Source: Anaeramoeba flamelloides
Lineage: Eukaryota; Metamonada; Anaeramoebidae
Length of the DNA stretch: 64,000 nt
Assembly (NCBI GenBank): GCA_027625915.1
Contig: JANTQA010000008.1
Location: 4,705,501 to 4,769,500, forward strand
Reading direction: 5' to 3'
Made by a program: the position numbers and the translations under genes. This document shows, piece after piece, positions 58,901 through 64,000 of the stretch (within the stretch, counting starts at the first letter, position 1; each line of letters opens with the position of its first letter). The notes beneath the pieces were generated by a model. The model saw only the letters and a list, made by a program, of their open reading frames with translations, had not been told where the DNA came from and did not search any database.

Positions 58901-59033
58901 AAAATTCTTTGGAGAATGGTTGTGTTTGGTGGGTATTTGTTTAAATTTTGATTCAGATATTTAAAAAGTTGAATTAATAATTTGTTACTTGGGTTCGAGT
59001 CTTGAAGTGTTGTGATCAATAAACTCCTATAAA
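55951..59033 (-). CDS. Large helical-repeat protein, main exon
   Basis: About 1027 codons on the - strand ending ...EIIKMVNSEEIN. With the short first exon the product is about 1070 residues. It is built of amphipathic helices (FEFWIKIAIECYLMKGIKEF, AFNLLFNLLIHSNLIFDIEQ, LLIILYLLIALDFPYYFSQL, YSYLEIVEKLLLFCKFYLIK), typical of an armadillo/HEAT solenoid, interrupted by two N/K/D-rich inserts (near 57650-57790 and 58330-58520) and a basic K/R stretch near 58690-58740. The segment LLEARNKKKQTIFESSIMSQ followed by helices may be a conserved core. I do not recognise the family. The start is taken through the splice described for the first exon; no good ATG exists at its 5' edge. Confidence 0.8.
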
Positions 59034-59127
59034 CTTTATGTTTTTTATTTCGGAAAAGAGAGAACCAAAAAGAAAAAAAATTAGGTTTGAATTTGAGAAT
59101 TTATTCATTACACTTGATGTTCCTTAC

Positions 59128-59254
59128 TTATTTCGTTTTCATGAGGTTGCCTAAATAAAAGAGAAATTTCTTTTTTTGCTTTTTTAACATTATTTGTTTC
59201 TTCTTGAGAGTGAATTATTCTGGAACAAAGATCAAAGATTTGGTTGGTCTCCAT
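59128..59254 (-). CDS. Large helical-repeat protein, first exon
   Basis: The frame METNQIFDLCSRIIHSQEET and NNVKKAKKEISLLFRQPHEN EI starts at ATG 59254 and ends at donor GTAAGG (59127) in phase 1. A 94-bp intron with acceptor AAAG at 59034 joins it in frame to YRSLLITTLQDSNPSNKLLI. The more usual TATAG acceptor a few bases later would break the frame, so either the AAAG is used or the model needs adjustment. Composition and charge pattern are protein-like. The small intron contrasts with the kilobase introns of the BEACH gene. Confidence 0.6.
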
Positions 59255-61964
59255 TGATCCAAGTAAAAAAAAGAAAAAATGAATTGAAAAACTAATTTGC
59301 AACCAATATGGGTTTGTTTCCTGCCTTTCAAGTTATAATAATGATTTTCCATCTTTTGTAAATAAAATTCACTCGGATATCAATAGGTTCAAACTGGGTA
59401 AAAAATAGTTTTAGGTTATCATTTTAGGGTTTTTGGTAAAGTATATGGTTGAAAATTCCTGAAAAAAGAAAAATAGATTATCCTACTTTTGGTGTAAGGT
59501 TTGCTATTTTGGATATGAGTAGATAGATCTTGAACTTTATTTTGGATTTTAAAGTTTGTTAAATACTGGTATTTAAATTAAATATGGGAAAAATTTTTGC
59601 TTAATTTTCAATTTTCATTTTTCAAATAGAGGTATAGATAAATTACAACCCACTTCGTTTGAAAACTCAATTTAATAAAAGGAAATGTCTCAGAAAAGGA
59701 AATGAAAAATATTTTCCCATTTATAATTCAAATAAGGGCACTGAAATATTCGTTTTTTTTTCTGATATCAAATTGAAGAGTGTAAAACTTAGATTTGAGG
59801 AATTATTTAATAAAAAAATGTGATTTTAGGGATTGTACATCCAAATTTTTCATATAGACTTTGTTTTTATTTGGAGCTTTTAAACTTTTTCCTTTTATTT
59901 TTTTAAAAAATAGAAACAAGTGGGTAAATAATTAAGATTATTTATGCAAAAATTAATTTTTAAGAAGATATATCCCACATGCTATATGAATTCCCGACCT
60001 GTAATCAATGAGTGTAGAATGGTTTTAATATTTTGGGAAATTCGAATATTTAAAACAAGGAAAAATCCTCAAAAAATTATAGTCGAGAAAAAAATTACAA
60101 ATTAGAACAAGCCTTCTACAAAAAGATTGTAAAATATTATAATATTTTATTGATGATATCCACAGCATACAAATTTTGTTCAGTCAAGTCTCAAAAAATT
60201 ATGATCAACTAATCAACCCAAAAAGAAAAATTTTTTAAGAGAGATCAATTTTTGTTTTACTTTTTTTATGAAAAAGAAAATAATTAAATTCATTTTATTT
60301 CTCATATTATATAGATTTTTACCTTATTTTATGACAATTGACATCATTATTTAACAATAAATAATTTTTATTTATGGTCATGAATATTAATATAAAGATT
60401 TTTATTATCTGATTTTAAGATAATTCTTTTGGTTAAACAAAAAAAAATGATTTATTCAACCAATTAAAAAATATTTGTATTTTTTTTTAAGAATATTAGT
60501 TATAACCATTAAAATTTACGAAACAGTTTAAAAAATTTACATAGAAATTGTGATTTTGTAACACTATGAAATTTGATTACTCAATATTAAAATTTCCTAG
60601 TAGATATTTAAGAATTTTGTAATTTTATTTTTAAAATTCAAAATCAATTTTTTTTCACTGAACAAAAAATGAATTGAATTGTTATAAGGGGGTTTGTAAA
60701 TATAAGGCTAAAACAATTTGTTGAAAAAATAATTCCAATTTGAAAATTTTTTTGTACTTTTTTTTAAATATTTTGAAAACCAGAAAAAAACTTTTTTCAA
60801 ACTTAATGAATAATAATTTTGTTTAATAGATCCATAATTTGATTGATAATTTTTTTTTAAGATTCTGACACAATTTTAATTTTTTTGTTCACCTATATTT
60901 CAATTAATTTTATTAGCTGAGATTTGAATTGAATAATTAATAATTAAAAATAAACCAAAATAAAAAATTTTATTTCAAAATCAAGAATTTCCAAGATAGT
61001 ATAAAAAATATGTTTTCCCATTTTCAAGAATTAATTTAATTGTAAATAAAAATAATATGTTACATTTTTTCGTTTTATATTGGAAACATGTGAATATTGG
61101 TTTTCAAAAAATAAAAAAAAATTAATAAATACTTTAAAATGAGGCTAACTCATTTATTTCAGAGGTCAAAACACAAATTTTTAAAAAAATTGGTCAGGAT
61201 GATAACAATATTTTATTTTATTTTTAAAAAATACAACTCTTTTAAAAAGAAAAAATTTGAAATAATAATAAAAAAATAATAAAAAAGATAAAATTATAAG
61301 TTCTAAAAGTTAATATCAATTACAAATAAACATAGAAAAAAACAACTGAGTTTTTATATAACTACTTTCATGCAATGATAATGAGCTTCGATTCAACCAC
61401 TACCACAAATAATAAATAAATAAAATTCAATTTTTTTATGAACATACCTTCCAATCTATTAGTGTCACAAATATCAATTTATATTTTGAAAAAATACAAA
61501 AGAACAAAATTTTTTTTTTTTGAAAAAAGATCAAAATCAAAGAAAAAGTTCAGGATCTATTTACCCATAGTAAAATAACATGTTTTTATACCTAAAACAA
61601 GATAATATTTTTCCTTCTCAGATTTTAAACATTTAATTATCAAAGATTTATTAAGTTTAAGAGGTTAGTACCAAACTAAAACTCACAGAAATTTGAATTG
61701 TTATATGTTTAAAAAATATTTTATGAAGATGCTTCTAAAAGTATAAAATAAGTGTTACAAAGCACAAAATAAAATTTTCCATCTTTTATCAATAAAAAAA
61801 ATGTTAGTTTCATTTTTTCAAAATAACACTTAAAAAGAGAAATAATGAACATCTTTCAAGAAAAACAAGACAAATAATAACACAATAATTTTAATCACAT
61901 TTTTAAATTCACAACACTTGACTTTATTTGACTTTTTTAGAATTTATTTATTATTCTATTTGGA
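59255..61964. other. Intergenic, 2.7 kb
   Basis: Two worn R2 copies are visible (inverted at 59470-59600, direct at 61540-61660). The rest is AT-rich filler without open frames of note. The first few hundred bases should contain the promoter of the leftward helical-repeat gene. Confidence 0.4.
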
Positions 61965-63330
61965 CGAAAACCTAATAATGATAAAAATGTTATATCAAAA
62001 TACTTTTGAAAAATTAATTATTTGGGTATTTATTTAGATAAAATTTCAAATATAGTTTATAATTTGAAAAAATCAAAAGAAATATATAAAAATGTAAACA
62101 AATGGCCAGTAACAATTCTCTCAATAATAATTTAAAAATTATATTATTTGAATTTTTTAACTGAAGTCAATTATAATAATGGTTAGAAATTTTTATTAAT
62201 GGAATACAAACGATAAAATTATTTAAATTCATCAATTAATTCAATTATTACTAAAATATGTAAAATAAATCGAAAAAAACCAATTCTTATTTACAAAACA
62301 GAATTTAAAATTGACAATATGAAAATTTCAGTAAATAAAAAGAAATTTAAATTCAGTAATAAATTGAGAAATTTATCTCTTCCTTATTTAGACAAATTAA
62401 TGAAATTTAATCAAAGAATAAATAATAAAATCAACAGGTATTCATGTGAATTAATTAAACTAAATATTGAAATTTATATAACAAGTTGTCGAATTCCAAA
62501 AGTTGTGTGTGAAATTAGGTTTTTTTTAATTTTAAAAATTAAACGAAAATAAAATAAATTTTCATCTAGATCCTAAATTTAAACCAACTGTCATTAACTT
62601 TTCCAGAATTTAAAATAATTGAGTTAAATCAAAGAATTTTACCCTATTATTATGAATTCTGGAAAAATTTTGTTATTTTTATTTAATATCTTAAAAAAAA
62701 ATGTCATTAAATTTTCTAGAGTTTTCCGGTTCATTGAAAAAATAATATATTTTACCAATAAAACAGCAAAACTTAAGTAAACCACAGTTAGTTTTTTTTT
62801 TAATTTACAAAATAATAAGAAAATATCTAGATTTTCAAACAAAAACAAGCTAAAAAAACCTAAGCACTCCAAGGCACTTTAAAAAAAAACCCTAAAAATA
62901 TTTCACAATATATAAAAAAAAGAACTATTTATTTAAAACCCAAAAATATTTGGGTTATTCCTCAAGTTCATTAATTATAAAATTCAGGTCCTTTATCAAC
63001 TGCAAAAAAGATATTATGGTATTATATATATAAAATATATATATATATATTACCCTTTATGTTTAAAATATAATATGAAGGAAATTATAGAAAATATTGA
63101 TCATTTTTTATCCGTATTTCCTTCCGATAAAAAATATAGATTAATATTTCATCACAAATAAAAGAAATAAATTTAAAGGGTTTAATTTTAAAAAAATACA
63201 TTTTGAAATTTTTTTCATTAATTAACAACAGTGAAATCAATATTTTACACCCAAATCCCTTAAAGGGGATTTAAGTATAAGAACAACTAGAGAGTAATTT
63301 ACACTTCTTCAATAATAAAAAAAACTATTT
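61965..63330 (+). mobile_element. LINE-A, 5'-truncated copy (starts after the catalytic core)
   Basis: The text FGRKPNNDKNVISK, LGIYLDKISNIVYNLKKSKE, KKPILIYKTEFKIDN and KFKFSNKLRNLSLPYLDKLM, then FNQRINNKINRY, matches LINE-A downstream of the reverse transcriptase. Segment P lies at 62503-62890. GLFLKLI-type text and YNMKEIIENIDHFLSVFPSD follow. The end has AACTAGAGAGTAATTTACAC (stem near 63291-63306) and CTTCAATAATAAAAAAAAC. Several stops are present. Confidence 0.75.
62503..62890. repeat. Palindromic segment P within LINE-A, long form
   Basis: The blocks CTTTTCCAGAATTTAAAATA and TTATGAATTCTGGAAAAATT are mirror images. TTCTAGAGTTTTCCGGTTCA, ACCAATAAAACAGCAAAAC and the end GCACTCCAAGGCACTTT follow. 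It lies at the same LINE-A junction as the other two copies. Confidence 0.6.
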
Positions 63331-63584
63331 TAGAATTTTAAATTTAAATCAAATATGAAAATCAATAAAATTTCAATTAAAGAGTTTTACAATTAAAACT
63401 TTTAAACTTGGATCCAAAACATTTTTAAGTTTTTATAATTTCTGTTCTCTTGAAATCCTATTTTTGGATTTTGTATTTTAGATTGAAAAAAATTCTCTAA
63501 TAGTGTATCACAATTTAAAAAATGTAGGTACTTTTTTTTTATGCTTTTGTCAAAATTAAAACTTTTTTAAAAGTTTTATGTTTT

Positions 63585-64000
63585 AGATAGTGATCAAAAT
63601 AATGCATGCACAACACCTGAAATCCGTGTTTTGGAATTTAATCCGTGCTTTTTTTTTCTTCTTGTTCCAATGCTACATCCAATTAACTACCCAATAGTAT
63701 ACCTAAGCTCCATTTCAATTTTGAAAGTAAACATCTGGATATTTTCAGTAAAATTTAAATTAATACTGCAATTTGTTCAAAATTTTTTAGAATATTTCCA
63801 GTTTTTTTGGATTTTTTTTTCAATTGTTTTTTTGATTGATGATAAAAATTTTATGAAATTTTTACTCTTATTTTTTGAGATAAATTTTCCAATTTGATCC
63901 TTCATTTTTATAATTTCTATTTGAATATTAGAACTTCATGAAACCAATACCATATTTTTTTTGGGTTTATTGTTCGTTTCTTTGATAGGTTAATGTATAG
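63585..64000. repeat. Dispersed repeat R3, copy 3
   Basis: The copy is collinear with 33455-33870 and runs to the window edge, where both copies share a TTRATGTATAG block. A frame of 88 codons inside it is F/L-rich and is not conserved in the other copies, so it is not taken as a gene. Confidence 0.65.

Overview
The window looks like nuclear DNA of an intron-bearing, extremely AT-rich protist. It shows GT...AG introns, asparagine and lysine runs in the proteins, TAA/TAG/TGA all used as stops, homopolymer-filled spacers, and many decayed transposable elements. A free-living amoeboid protist (an amoebozoan or an Anaeramoeba-like metamonad) is my best guess; this is inference and no marker gene here fixes the taxon. 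No tRNA, rRNA, CRISPR array or virus-derived element was recognised.

The left half (about 2.4-32.1 kb, + strand) is one giant gene for a BEACH-domain scaffold protein of the LRBA/neurobeachin/ALFY/LvsA class. Four large exons (7705-10777, 13781-14950, 19833-23945, 30446-32100) join in phase across introns of 3.0, 4.9 and 6.5 kb to give 3336 residues: armadillo-like solenoid, ConA-like lectin domain, second solenoid, PH-BEACH, BEACH and WD40. Three small exons at 2449-3162 probably encode its amino end; the link between 3163 and 7704 is unresolved. The large introns are swollen by transposable elements: a nearly complete LINE with a second LINE inserted in it, a terminal-inverted-repeat element with TTA flanks, and copies of a 560-bp nonautonomous unit.

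The right half holds compact, mostly intronless genes separated by repeats. They are a small helical protein (36415), a possible small spliced gene beside a MITE (37766), a 920-residue protein with a calponin-homology domain and an unusual PH-like carboxyl half (40614-43376, - strand), a divergent small ankyrin-like protein (44754), a membrane protein with a bacterial-type PH domain (50586), and a large helical-repeat protein with a short first exon (55951-59254, - strand).

The mobile fraction is rich. There is a DD34E Tc1-type transposon with matching 26-bp inverted ends (47272-49043). Five whole copies of a roughly 197-bp TA-flanked MITE are almost entirely self-complementary. At least four LINE-A copies and two LINE-B copies are present. 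A palindromic segment sits at the same place in three LINE-A copies. LINE-A, LINE-B and the 560-bp unit all end in a 3' stem-loop whose sequence drifts while its pairing is kept, followed by an A-rich tail. This suggests a shared reverse-transcriptase recognition structure and is the most interesting system in the window.
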